From: an uncultured Clostridia bacterium
GTDB lineage: Bacteria; Bacillota_A; Clostridia; Oscillospirales; Oscillospiraceae
Assembly: GCA_946410505.1 (NCBI GenBank)
Contig: CAMKAP010000006.1
Location: forward strand, 1 to 21,687
Reading direction: 5' to 3'
DNA: 21,687 bases
The translations under genes and the position numbers were made by a program. This document shows, piece after piece, positions 8,009-15,833 of the stretch; the stretch's first letter is position 1; each line of letters begins with the position of its first letter. The notes below the pieces were generated by a model. That model did not search any database and was not told the DNA's origin. It saw only the letters and a list, made by a program, of their open reading frames with translations.

Positions 8009-9595
8009 TTATTCTTGCCGGTCGTCGGCAGTTTCGCTGAGCGCGGTATAGGCCTCCCAGCCGTCGATTCCCATCCCCATGGTCACATCGCCCAGGGTAT
8101 GCAGAACCAGACCGTCCGGGCTGAGCAGCAGCTCCGGGTGCTCCGCCTGCCCTTCGCGGTCAGCGGGAATGAGGCCCGCCAATTGGCCTTCCACGCTTTC
8201 GCGCCGAAGCCGGCAGAAAAGCCTCAGCATTTGTGCGCCGGCCTCAAACTCCTCATAGGAAACGAACTTTGTGGGATCGCGCCGGACATGCTCGGAGATC
8301 ATACGCTCTGTTTCCGCAAGATAGGCATCCATATCCACCGCCCCGAGCATCCTTCGGATCTGCTCGTGATATTGCGCGGTGTAAGACGCGTCGCGGAGGA
8401 TGAAGTCGAACATCGGCCGGCTGCCGTCTCCGGACACGCTCAGCGGGGTGTCGATCGGATCGTTGACGGCGCTTCTCGCGTCCATCAAAAAGGTGCCGTA
8501 GGCCAGATTATAGTCCCACGGAAGCATGGAGAGCAGGCCGTCCGTCTCATAGAGGTAGTAGTTGTGAACCGAAGACCCGGTGTAGCTGTCGCTGTTGACC
8601 AGGAAGTTGTGGACGGCGAAATAACGGATGACCTCGTCGGTATCCACTGTATTTTCTAGATCCTCGAAGGCAGAGAGGCGCCGGAGCGACGCGATCAGGC
8701 GCGCCATGTCCCCTTTCCCGATCCTGGTGTTGGCCTTTGAGAAAATGTTTTCGTAGTCCCTGGGGCGCTCGCCGATGTATTGCAGGCGCAGATCCGGCGC
8801 GTCGTAGCCGAGGAAGGCGAAGCTCAGCATATTCACATCGTCCTGCAGCTCGTCAAGGCCGAAGCGCTCCATGAAGGCCTCCACCTGCTCCGGGTCCGCC
8901 TCCTCCGCGCGCTGCGTAAAATCCTTGGGCAGCCGACGGATGATCCCTGCAAAAAAGCCTATGTTCATGCCCTGACTGTCCGGTTTGTAGAGAAGGCCGT
9001 GCTCCGCACCGAAGCTGCGGTTCATAAAGCCGTCCTCCAGCCCCTCCACCGCCAGATACAGGCCCCAGTCTTCGCCGTTTACCGTCACGAAGACATAGGA
9101 GCACAGCGGCGCCGGAACGTCCATCTCCCGCATCAGGTGATAGGCCAGGGCGTCCTTCATATAGGTGGCGTCCTGCACCAGATTGTTCAGATTCAGCTTG
9201 TCCAGACCGTGATAGCTCTGGTTTTCCAGGAAGTGGTCAAACTCCAGCTTGAAGCTGAAGCGGCTGCTGTCCATCATGACCACAGCAAACACAGAGCCGT
9301 TTCCTTTCGCGCGGATACCCACATGCTCCAGCGTCTCGCCGTCCACCGTTACGGTACAGGCGCCGTACTTCTCATCGGTACAGTTTGCGGTAAAGACTTC
9401 CCAGTCCGGCATGGAGATGTCGATGCTGTGGACGAAGCTGCCGTCGAAAAGCAGCGTGTCATAGTCCGGCGCCGCGGGTTCCGCAGGGCTTCGGTACAGG
9501 CCGAGGGCTTCCCCGTTCATCATCAGCACCGTGAGCGCGACGGCAAGCACAAGGACGGCAGCCACGATCCGATCAAAATACTTGCTGCTTACCAT
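8009..9595 (-). CDS. CotH-like atypical protein kinase, membrane-anchored
   Basis: A 528-residue protein of the CotH kinase family (the spore-coat CotH fold; Bacillus CotH phosphorylates coat proteins). Visible family motifs are GIRAKGNGS (93-101), RFSFKLEFD (112-120), GLDKLNLNN (130-138), the region around NGEDWGLYLAVEG (173-185), and LPWDYNLAYG (358-367), which carries the presumed metal-binding Asp. A single hydrophobic helix at about 9-27 acts as an uncleaved signal anchor, placing the kinase outside the cell. The ATG lies 3 bp after the DUF4956 stop with only a weak ribosome site (GGGATGAG), so translation is probably coupled to that gene. Nearby genes give no sign of sporulation, so a role in surface phosphorylation is more likely than a coat role. 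The target is unknown. Confidence 0.85.
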   Translation of the reverse strand: MVSSKYFDRIVAAVLVLAVALTVLMMNGEALGLYRSPAEPAAPDYDTLLFDGSFVHSIDISMPDWEVFTANCTDEKYGACTVTVDGETLEHVGIRAKGNGSVFAVVMMDSSRFSFKLEFDHFLENQSYHGLDKLNLNNLVQDATYMKDALAYHLMREMDVPAPLCSYVFVTVNGEDWGLYLAVEGLEDGFMNRSFGAEHGLLYKPDSQGMNIGFFAGIIRRLPKDFTQRAEEADPEQVEAFMERFGLDELQDDVNMLSFAFLGYDAPDLRLQYIGERPRDYENIFSKANTRIGKGDMARLIASLRRLSAFEDLENTVDTDEVIRYFAVHNFLVNSDSYTGSSVHNYYLYETDGLLSMLPWDYNLAYGTFLMDARSAVNDPIDTPLSVSGDGSRPMFDFILRDASYTAQYHEQIRRMLGAVDMDAYLAETERMISEHVRRDPTKFVSYEEFEAGAQMLRLFCRLRRESVEGQLAGLIPADREGQAEHPELLLSPDGLVLHTLGDVTMGMGIDGWEAYTALSETADDRQE

Positions 9596-9598
9596 GGC

Positions 9599-10273
9599 TC
9601 ATCCCATGTATTCGCCGTTGTAGCTGACGAGCACCGCGCTGTGAACGCCCTCCAGGGCGGCAAGGTTGTTGATGAAGTCGGTGCGATCCTCCTTCAGCCG
9701 GATCTCCATATTGAGCTCTACGAGCCCCGGGCGCACGGTTTTGGATTTTACGATGCACTTTTGCACCTTCTGCTTCAGAAAGGCCGCTGCTCTGTCCTCC
9801 GCCGTGCCGTCTGCGCAGCTAAGCACCACGATGTAGGGATTGAGATGCGTTTTTCGGTTGACAAACAGGATCAGGACGAGGCCGATGATCAGCGAGCCGA
9901 ACACGGCCAGGGGGATAAAGCCGGCTGCCAGCACGATGCCCACCGCGATAGCCCAGAACAGAAACGCGATGTCGAGCGGGTCCTTGATCGCCGTCCGGAA
10001 GCGGACGATGCTCAGAGCGCCAACCATGCCGAGGGACAGTACCACGTTCGAGGTCACCGCCAGGATGACTACCGTCGTGATCATGGTGAGCGCGATCAGC
10101 GTTACGCCGAAGCTGGAGGAGTACATGACGCCCTGATAGGTCTTTTTGTATACGAAAAGGATAAATAAGCCCAGCGCAAAAGACAGCAGCAGCGCCAGCG
10201 CCATATCCAAAAGGCTGACAGAAGTCACGTTTTCCAGAAAACTGGAATTGAAAATATCAGAAAATGTTTGCAT
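9599..10273 (-). CDS. DUF4956 membrane protein
   Basis: A 224-residue protein with about four membrane helices (about 21-41, 56-77, 79-90 with 101-119, and 120-138), then a soluble C-terminal domain (about 145-224). The conserved DUF4956 signature GALSIVRFRTAIKDP is at 85-99. The C-terminal domain has an ACT-like alternation of strands and helices. I chose ATG at 10271-10273 because AGGTG lies just upstream. A GTG at 10282 is in frame but falls inside that ribosome site. The gene follows the VTC gene by 12 bp and precedes CotH by 3 bp, an arrangement common in Firmicutes. The function is unknown. The partners suggest a membrane complex with the polyphosphate polymerase and the CotH kinase. 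Confidence 0.85.
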   Translation of the reverse strand: MQTFSDIFNSSFLENVTSVSLLDMALALLLSFALGLFILFVYKKTYQGVMYSSSFGVTLIALTMITTVVILAVTSNVVLSLGMVGALSIVRFRTAIKDPLDIAFLFWAIAVGIVLAAGFIPLAVFGSLIIGLVLILFVNRKTHLNPYIVVLSCADGTAEDRAAAFLKQKVQKCIVKSKTVRPGLVELNMEIRLKEDRTDFINNLAALEGVHSAVLVSYNGEYMG

Positions 10274-10285
10274 TGCTTTCACCTG

Positions 10286-10957
10286 TTATCCATAGATTCT
10301 GCAGGCGGCGTATTTGGAAAAGGCCCCGGCACGCCTGCCCGGCAGTTGTACAAGGTCTCGGATCACGTCGGGGAGAAACGCGTCCCATTTGACCTCCAAA
10401 ATGCCAAAGGGGCCGCCGGCGGGAACGGTCACGACCTCCGGATCCAAAAAATCCGTGCAACGCATCCCCGTGCGGATGTCGTGATCGAGCGTTACCCGCA
10501 CATTGCCGGGCGCGAAAAGAAACGGCTCACGCGTATAGTCCACGATGGTTTTCGGGCGCAGGCCCAGAGCCTGACTTTTCGCGTATAATTCCTGAAGCAG
10601 CGGCTTTCCGCTCGCGCAGAGCCAGTCAAGTTCGCCGTCCAGAATGGCCTGCGTCTACCGGACGCTCAGGCAGACGGCCTCCTTGCGGCAGAGGCTGTTC
10701 ACCTTGCTTTTCTTTTCCAGCTTGATGCAGGAGGTATCGCCGTTATAATATCGAAGCCGGTATTTCTCCCGCACGGAGCAGCCGTCCAGTTTTTCCAGAA
10801 GGGCCCGGTCGTACAGGTTATCAAAATACAGACTGCGTATCCTGTATGTTCCGCCGCAGGCGTGGCTGTCGCGCGTCATCACGGCATCCAGCCGGGAACG
10901 CAGCACCAGAAGATCCTGTTGGTTGATCTCGTGCTTGATCTCGTGCCGAAAAGGCAT
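10286..10957 (-). pseudogene. VTC-domain polyphosphate polymerase-like gene with one in-frame TAG
   Basis: The frame starts at ATG 10955-10957 and ends at TAA 10286-10288, with one amber codon at 10655-10657 (codon 101 of 223). Before it are VTC motifs YRIRSLYFDN, REKYRLRYYNGD and KLEKKSKV. After it the same frame continues with TQAILDGELDWL, VDYTREPF, NVRVTLDHDIRTG, ILEVKWDAF and SKYAACRIY, so the whole catalytic tunnel is encoded apart from the stop. VTC-domain enzymes make polyphosphate from ATP in yeast, and bacterial relatives are found beside DUF4956 and CotH genes, as here. The codon fits CAG to TAG (Gln). It may be a true nonsense mutation, a base error, or a read-through site. The ribosome site (AAGTGAG) is weak. 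Confidence 0.8.
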
Positions 10958-10974
10958 AGACTCACTTCTTTCTG

Positions 10975-11011
10975 AAAAAAGCCCCGCGAGCCTTTGCCTG
11001 CGGGGCTTTTT
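10975..11011 (-). terminator. Rho-independent terminator after the second GH3 gene
   Basis: The stem is GCCCCGC (10981-10987) with GCGGGGC (11000-11006), extended by A/T pairs on both sides, and has a 12-nt loop. On the minus strand it is followed by six T. It lies 4 bp after the GH3 stop codon and 17 bp before the VTC start, so it must separate or attenuate the two gene sets. It can also work on the plus strand. Confidence 0.85.
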
Positions 11012-11015
11012 CCGG

Positions 11016-13970
11016 TTAATCGTTCTTTGCTTTCTTCTTCGTGCGGATGAGCATCGCGGCGCTGCCGGCGGTGCAGAGAGTCAGCACAGCGGCAAGCACA
11101 TAGAGGGCCAGCTGCCACCACGGGGTGATGACGCGGATCGTCGCGTTGCCGATGTTCATGGCATGGCTGTGCGTGATGGAATAAGTGATATTTTTTGCCG
11201 CCCGTTGAACGGCGCTCACGATCGCGGGATCGTTGTCCAGCCCGTCCAGCGTAGCCATACCGCTGCCGTGACCGTCCCACAGATCCTGCCCGGCGAGGAC
11301 GCCGTAGCGATAGTCCATGTACTTGGCAAAGACGGAGCAGTCGGTGATCGCGGCGCCCTTCATGCCCCACTCGTCACGGAGGATGCCGGTCATCAGGCCG
11401 TAATGCGCGCCGGACCACACAACGCCGAGGCGGTTGAAGGAGCTCATCACGCCCAGACCGCCGCCCTCGACGATACTGCCCTCGAAGCCCTCGAGGTACA
11501 GCTCGCGGATGGCCTGCTCGTTGGCCCAGGTGGAGATCCCGTAGCGGCCCTCCTCCTGGTCGTTGAGCGCGAAGTGCTTGGTGAACACATACACGCCGCG
11601 ATCCTGGATGGCAGCGACTTCCACGGCGGCGACCTTGCCGGCTACCCAGCCGTCCTCGGAGTAATACTCAAAGTTGCGGCCGCTGTAGGGCGTTCTGTGG
11701 ATATTGGCGCCGGGCCCGTAAATGCCGGAGAACACCGTGCCGGAGCCATCGGTCGCGTGCAGGAAGTCCTCGCCGATGCACTTGCCCATGTTCTCGATCA
11801 GCTCGAGGTTATAGGTGGCGGCCATCACGTCCTCGGAGGTGTAGGCCATGGCGGAGGAGCCGCCCGTCAGAGACTTGGTGAAGCCCTGCGGCCCGTTTTC
11901 ATCGTTGGTGCCGGGCAGGTTGATGGAGGGCACCGGGCGGGTGAGGTGGAAGCCGTTGTACACGAGGTCCGTCATCTCGGCATAGGGGATCTCGGAGATC
12001 AGCTCCGCCCAGCGGGGATCGTCGTAGTCCGCCATCGCCAGATCAATGGCGTTGAGCGAGCCGGAAACGCCCACCTGCGGCATGGTCGCGTCCGCCCAGT
12101 AGAGGCTCTTCATCTTCTCGACGATGGCCTGGTGGCCGCTCTCCTCATGAGTCAGGCCGTCGGCCCACATCTCGTCCGTGATATGGAGCGTCTGGGTCGT
12201 GGGAAAGGTGCCGAGCCAATCATTGCGGGTGAGGTAGGTCAGGGTCTGACCGCCGGCGCCGCTGTACTTGTTCAGGTCGGCGTTCTCAAAGCGATTGGTG
12301 ATGGGCTCTCCGGTCACGGAGGACACCGCGTAGGTGGTCTTGTCAAAGCTGGCGTTGGTCCACTTCCGGGCCAGGGAGGCGTCGCCGCTGCCGGACATAC
12401 GGCTGGCGTCCGCGCCCTTGGCAGCCAGGATGTTGTTGATGGCGTCATGGGCGTTCTTGCCCACGGTGAAGTAGTAGTCGCCGTCCTCAAGGATATAGGT
12501 CTTGGCGTTGATGTAGTCATAGGAGGTCAGATCCTCCTTGTTGACTGTGATCGTGTAGAGCTCGGTGGCGGCGGCGGCGTTCATAAACTTGTCAAAGCCG
12601 CAGATCTCCACAGCCGCCTTCTCGACGAGATTGTCGATATCATACTGGGTGTAGGGAGACTGGAAATAGATCTGCACGGTGTGTTTTCCGTCAACGCTGC
12701 CGATGTTCTTGACGTCGAGCTCGACCTGGAAGGTTTCGCCCTTGTCCTCGACGCTGAAATTCGAGTAGGCAAAGTCGGTATAGCTCAGGCCGTAGCCGAA
12801 GGGGAAGGCCACGTCGTCGTCGTACCTGTAATCGCCGGCGTTGCCGCGGTTCAGGACGAAGTCCTCATAGCGAGTCTCGTAGTAGCGGTAACCGACATAG
12901 ATGCCCTCCTGATAGACCACATAGTCCTGGTTGCACTTGTCGATGCCGGCGTCGGTGTTGTTCTGCGCGGTGGCGACCCCGTATTCGGAGCCGTTGGTCC
13001 AGGGATAGGCGCCAAAGTTCTGCATGGCGGGGCCGGAGTGGTTGTCCTTGAGGAAGGTGTCCACGATGCGGCCGGAGGGGTTCACCTTGCCCGCAAGGAT
13101 ATCGGACACGCCCAGGATGCCGGTCATGCCCACGTCGCCGATCCACAGGACGGCGTCGATCCCGTAATCGTCGACAAAATCAAGCTGCAGGGAGTTGGAG
13201 GAGTTCAGCAGGACCACGATTTTTTTGAAGGTCCCGTTCTCCTTGAGCGCCTGCAGGTTTTCAAACATCTCGATCTCTTCCTTGCAGAGGCGGAGATAAT
13301 CGCCGTCGGTCATATATGCCTCAAGCTCCGCAAGGCCCGAGGGCAGATCCGCGCCCTCGCCGCCGGAACGGGCCAGAACCACAAGGGCCACGTCGCCGTA
13401 GGCGGCGAAGGTGTTTTTGAGCGCGTCGGGGTATTTTTCCCAGGGGATCTCATTGATGCGGTACTGCGCCTGATTGCCGCCGGTCGTCGCGGCGTTCTCG
13501 CGCTTATAACCCGCGGTAGCGAGGAACTTCCACATGTCCAGATTGACAGTTCCTTCGCCAAAGTTCTCCTCCAGCGCGGATTTGAGCGTGATTGCGTCGT
13601 CCGCGGAGACCTGGCCGGAGCCGGTCCCGCCGTAAAGGAGGTTGAAGCTGGATTGCGAGAAGGTGGTGAACTTCGTTCCCGCCGGGAGCGGCAGGGTGTT
13701 GTCCCGGTTGATGAGAAGAGCCGCGCCCTCGGACTCGATATCGCGGCACAGCTGCTGTTCAAAAGCGACGAGATCCTCTTCGCTTTCGTAATCGGACCAG
13801 AAAAAGATCTGCGCGCCTTCTCCGGGGACGATCTCCTGTGTTTTCGCGCCAAGGGCAACGTTGATCGCGTTGTCAAAGGAAGCTGTGACAGGGATCGCCA
13901 CGATGGAAACGATCATCAGCACAGCAAGGATCGGGGTCAGGATCTTCCAAACCCGGCCGGTTTTTTTCAT
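11016..13970 (-). CDS. Membrane-anchored glycoside hydrolase family 3 protein (domain-swapped order)
   Basis: A 984-residue protein with an N-terminal membrane anchor (about 10-30) and a C-terminal helix (about 953-975) followed by KKKAK, so both ends sit at the membrane and the body is outside. The GH3 domains are in reversed order. The alpha/beta sandwich comes first (about 75-310; GGEGAD at 203-208 with likely acid/base E205), then an Fn3-like domain (about 395-480), a linker region, and the TIM barrel (about 655-935; GRNFEYYSED, TKHFALNDQE, and nucleophile D877 in AAITDC). This order is known in Ruminococcus-type beta-glucosidases. The ATG follows AAAGGAG at six bases. It is a diverged paralogue of the GH3 gene at 15834-18704 and shares a TPWW motif just before the last helix. 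The substrate is unknown; beta-glucoside or a surface glycan is possible. Confidence 0.9.
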   Translation of the reverse strand: MKKTGRVWKILTPILAVLMIVSIVAIPVTASFDNAINVALGAKTQEIVPGEGAQIFFWSDYESEEDLVAFEQQLCRDIESEGAALLINRDNTLPLPAGTKFTTFSQSSFNLLYGGTGSGQVSADDAITLKSALEENFGEGTVNLDMWKFLATAGYKRENAATTGGNQAQYRINEIPWEKYPDALKNTFAAYGDVALVVLARSGGEGADLPSGLAELEAYMTDGDYLRLCKEEIEMFENLQALKENGTFKKIVVLLNSSNSLQLDFVDDYGIDAVLWIGDVGMTGILGVSDILAGKVNPSGRIVDTFLKDNHSGPAMQNFGAYPWTNGSEYGVATAQNNTDAGIDKCNQDYVVYQEGIYVGYRYYETRYEDFVLNRGNAGDYRYDDDVAFPFGYGLSYTDFAYSNFSVEDKGETFQVELDVKNIGSVDGKHTVQIYFQSPYTQYDIDNLVEKAAVEICGFDKFMNAAAATELYTITVNKEDLTSYDYINAKTYILEDGDYYFTVGKNAHDAINNILAAKGADASRMSGSGDASLARKWTNASFDKTTYAVSSVTGEPITNRFENADLNKYSGAGGQTLTYLTRNDWLGTFPTTQTLHITDEMWADGLTHEESGHQAIVEKMKSLYWADATMPQVGVSGSLNAIDLAMADYDDPRWAELISEIPYAEMTDLVYNGFHLTRPVPSINLPGTNDENGPQGFTKSLTGGSSAMAYTSEDVMAATYNLELIENMGKCIGEDFLHATDGSGTVFSGIYGPGANIHRTPYSGRNFEYYSEDGWVAGKVAAVEVAAIQDRGVYVFTKHFALNDQEEGRYGISTWANEQAIRELYLEGFEGSIVEGGGLGVMSSFNRLGVVWSGAHYGLMTGILRDEWGMKGAAITDCSVFAKYMDYRYGVLAGQDLWDGHGSGMATLDGLDNDPAIVSAVQRAAKNITYSITHSHAMNIGNATIRVITPWWQLALYVLAAVLTLCTAGSAAMLIRTKKKAKND

Positions 13971-13998
13971 AAAGAGCTCCTTTGCATCATCTTTTAAG

Positions 13999-14026
13999 AA
14001 AGGCCCCGAGGATTCGGGGCCTTTTT
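13999..14026 (-). terminator. Terminator-like hairpin inside the GH3 operon
   Basis: A perfect 11-bp stem (AAAGGCCCCGA at 13999-14009, complement at 14014-14024) with a 4-nt loop lies between the larger lipoprotein gene and the second GH3 gene. On the minus strand it is followed by a broken T-run (TTTCTT). It is only 28 bp before the GH3 start, so it probably attenuates transcription rather than ending the operon. Confidence 0.65.
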
Positions 14027-14041
14027 CCTTGTGCTGTACGA

Positions 14042-15382
14042 TTACTCAGCCTTGGCGGCGGTGTTGCCGTCAACGGTCCAGTTTTCAGCGCCGGTGGCAG
14101 TCCAGACCTGCGCGAATGCGCCCATCTCCTCCTCGGAGGGGGCCGTAACGGTCAACTGCGTGCCGTCCTCGGACAGAACGTAAGTGAAGCCGTCCCGCTC
14201 CATGCTGTAGGCCGGGAACTGAACCTTCATGTTCACGTCATCCAGCGCGATGAGAACCAGGGAATCCGCGTTCCACACGTGCGCCACGGGCAGCATGGAC
14301 TTGTCCGCGTTCAGGAGGTAGGCATGGGAAATGTTCTCCCAAATGGAAGCGGCATAGCCCTCCAGCTCGCCGGCGGCCTCCAGAACGACGGCGTCGCCGA
14401 ACTGCTCATAGGTGACGGCGATGTCCATAAAGACCTTCAGGGTGCCGGTGCCGTCGCCGTTGAGCGTGAGCTCGGCCGTGGTGGGATTGCCGCCCATCTC
14501 CATAGCGGCGGTGTAGGGAGCCTCTTCGGAGATCTCGGGCGTTCCGAGGGCGGAAACGTCGGCGCAGACGAGGGTATACTCATTGGTGAACTCACCCATG
14601 GTGCGCTCCAGGGAGAAGCTGGCGGTGTTGCCGTCGTTGTTGACTTCGACAGGAGAGCCGCCGATGGAAACCTGAACGCCCTCACCGGTGACAGACCACT
14701 TGCCTTCGGAAAACTTATCATAGCCGGCGTACACGAGCATGGTGCCATCCGCCTGCAGATAAGCGGTCACATTGTTCTCCTCGTCAACAAACTGACCGAT
14801 GCTCTCGGGAGCTACGAACTCCTGCTTATAGGCCTGGATAAAGGCGTTGTCGTCGGCATAAAGCGTGCCTTCCTTGCCGGTCATGGTAGCGTTACGGGTA
14901 TAGGACTGACCGGGGGTGACGGGGTAGGTCATTTCAAAGGAGTATTCGCCGGCCACGTCGTAGGCATAGCTGGTGGTGCCGTTGGACTCGTTGCCGGAGG
15001 CGTCGATGTAAGCGAGCTTGATCTGGAGGCAGGGAACGCCGTCCTTCTCCACTTCCTTCCAGGTTCCGGAGAGATAGGACTGGGTGTAGGTGGGATTGGA
15101 ATCAGCATCGGAGGAGTCGTAGTTGGCAAAGGCATACTTGTCGCAGACAGCCGTTCCGTCGGCAGCCAGCGTCAGCAGGAAGGCGTTGTTGAGCATGGAG
15201 GCATATTCGCCCTGCTCCTCAAACTTGCCCTCAAACTGGAAGGTTTTCGCGTTCTCGGCTGCGGGAGCATCCGCAGCAGGCGCCGGGGTATTGGCTGCGG
15301 CAGGGGCGCTGGTTTCGCCGCAGGCGGTCAGCATGGCAAGCGCCATCAGTACCGCAAGGATAAGGGAAAGGGTCTTTTTCAC
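14042..15382 (-). CDS. Surface lipoprotein of the GH3 operon, beta-strand rich
   Basis: A 446-residue protein with a lipoprotein signal peptide and lipobox LTAC (acylated C21), then an Ala/Pro-rich tether (22-44). The body is almost all beta-strand. It has at least four similar turns of the type L-x-x-DGT (around 73-78, 209-214, 307-312 and 403-408), each between hydrophobic strands, suggesting repeated lipocalin-like sheets. I do not recognise the family, and no catalytic motif is visible. Translation starts at GTG 15380-15382, nine bases after AGGAGG. It lies 27 bp after the four-helix protein and 71 bp before the second GH3, so it is probably a partner or substrate-binding component for one of the GH3 proteins on the outer face of the membrane. 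That role is inferred from position only. Confidence 0.75.
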   Translation of the reverse strand: MKKTLSLILAVLMALAMLTACGETSAPAAANTPAPAADAPAAENAKTFQFEGKFEEQGEYASMLNNAFLLTLAADGTAVCDKYAFANYDSSDADSNPTYTQSYLSGTWKEVEKDGVPCLQIKLAYIDASGNESNGTTSYAYDVAGEYSFEMTYPVTPGQSYTRNATMTGKEGTLYADDNAFIQAYKQEFVAPESIGQFVDEENNVTAYLQADGTMLVYAGYDKFSEGKWSVTGEGVQVSIGGSPVEVNNDGNTASFSLERTMGEFTNEYTLVCADVSALGTPEISEEAPYTAAMEMGGNPTTAELTLNGDGTGTLKVFMDIAVTYEQFGDAVVLEAAGELEGYAASIWENISHAYLLNADKSMLPVAHVWNADSLVLIALDDVNMKVQFPAYSMERDGFTYVLSEDGTQLTVTAPSEEEMGAFAQVWTATGAENWTVDGNTAAKAE

Positions 15383-15409
15383 GTTTTTGTTCCTCCTGTT
15401 TATTATTTT

Positions 15410-15832
15410 TTATGCAAGTTGATTGTGCTCCATGAAGGACGCCGCCACATGGACAAGCGCCGCCAGGCAGAAGATCACGGCAAAGGTGATCGCCAGGCTG
15501 GGATTGCCGCCGAAGAAGGGTACCTTGGTCAGCACGTCCGCCAGAGGATAAGCCGTTTCCACCAGATGGCGGGCAAGGCCTATGGCATAGCAGGCGCCGG
15601 CAAGGATCGGGACAAAGCGCAGCCGCAGGGCTTCCCCACCGAGGGCGATCAGGCCGCCGGCAAGGATCAGCGCAAAATTCAGCCAGTTGAACACGCGGTC
15701 GACCGTGCCGGTCACGGGATCTGCCGTGGCCTGATACATGATGAGATAGACGATGGCGCCCACAATGGCCAGACCCGCGGCGATCAGCGTAAGATAGAAG
15801 CCGGGTTTTCTGTCTTTGAACAGGTTTTTCAT
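15410..15832 (-). CDS. Small four-helix membrane protein of the GH3 operon
   Basis: A 140-residue protein with a short basic start (KNLFKDRKPGFY) and four predicted membrane helices at about 12-33, 48-66, 73-90 and 112-131. The loop after the first helix is outside and the N-terminus is probably inside. The ATG at 15830-15832 is one base after the TAA of the first GH3 gene and is preceded by AAGGAGGAG, so the two are tightly coupled. A longer frame from 15907 would only overlap the GH3 gene and lacks support. I do not recognise the family. The coupling suggests it is a membrane partner of the double-anchored GH3 protein, for example for assembly or for passing on a signal. No catalytic motif is visible. 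Confidence 0.75.
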   Translation of the reverse strand: MKNLFKDRKPGFYLTLIAAGLAIVGAIVYLIMYQATADPVTGTVDRVFNWLNFALILAGGLIALGGEALRLRFVPILAGACYAIGLARHLVETAYPLADVLTKVPFFGGNPSLAITFAVIFCLAALVHVAASFMEHNQLA

Positions 15833-15833
15833 C

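Noticed and set aside
10286..10543. Separate 85-codon gene (GTG start) in place of the C-terminal VTC half
   Set aside because: It is in the same frame as the upstream half, has no ribosome site of its own, and the codons between TAG and this GTG continue the VTC homology.
10923..13997. 1024-codon open frame on the plus strand opposite the second GH3 gene
   Set aside because: An antisense shadow of a GC-rich GH3 gene. The translation is low-complexity Gly/Val/His/Asp and no domain is visible. The minus frame carries all GH3 motifs and signal anchors.
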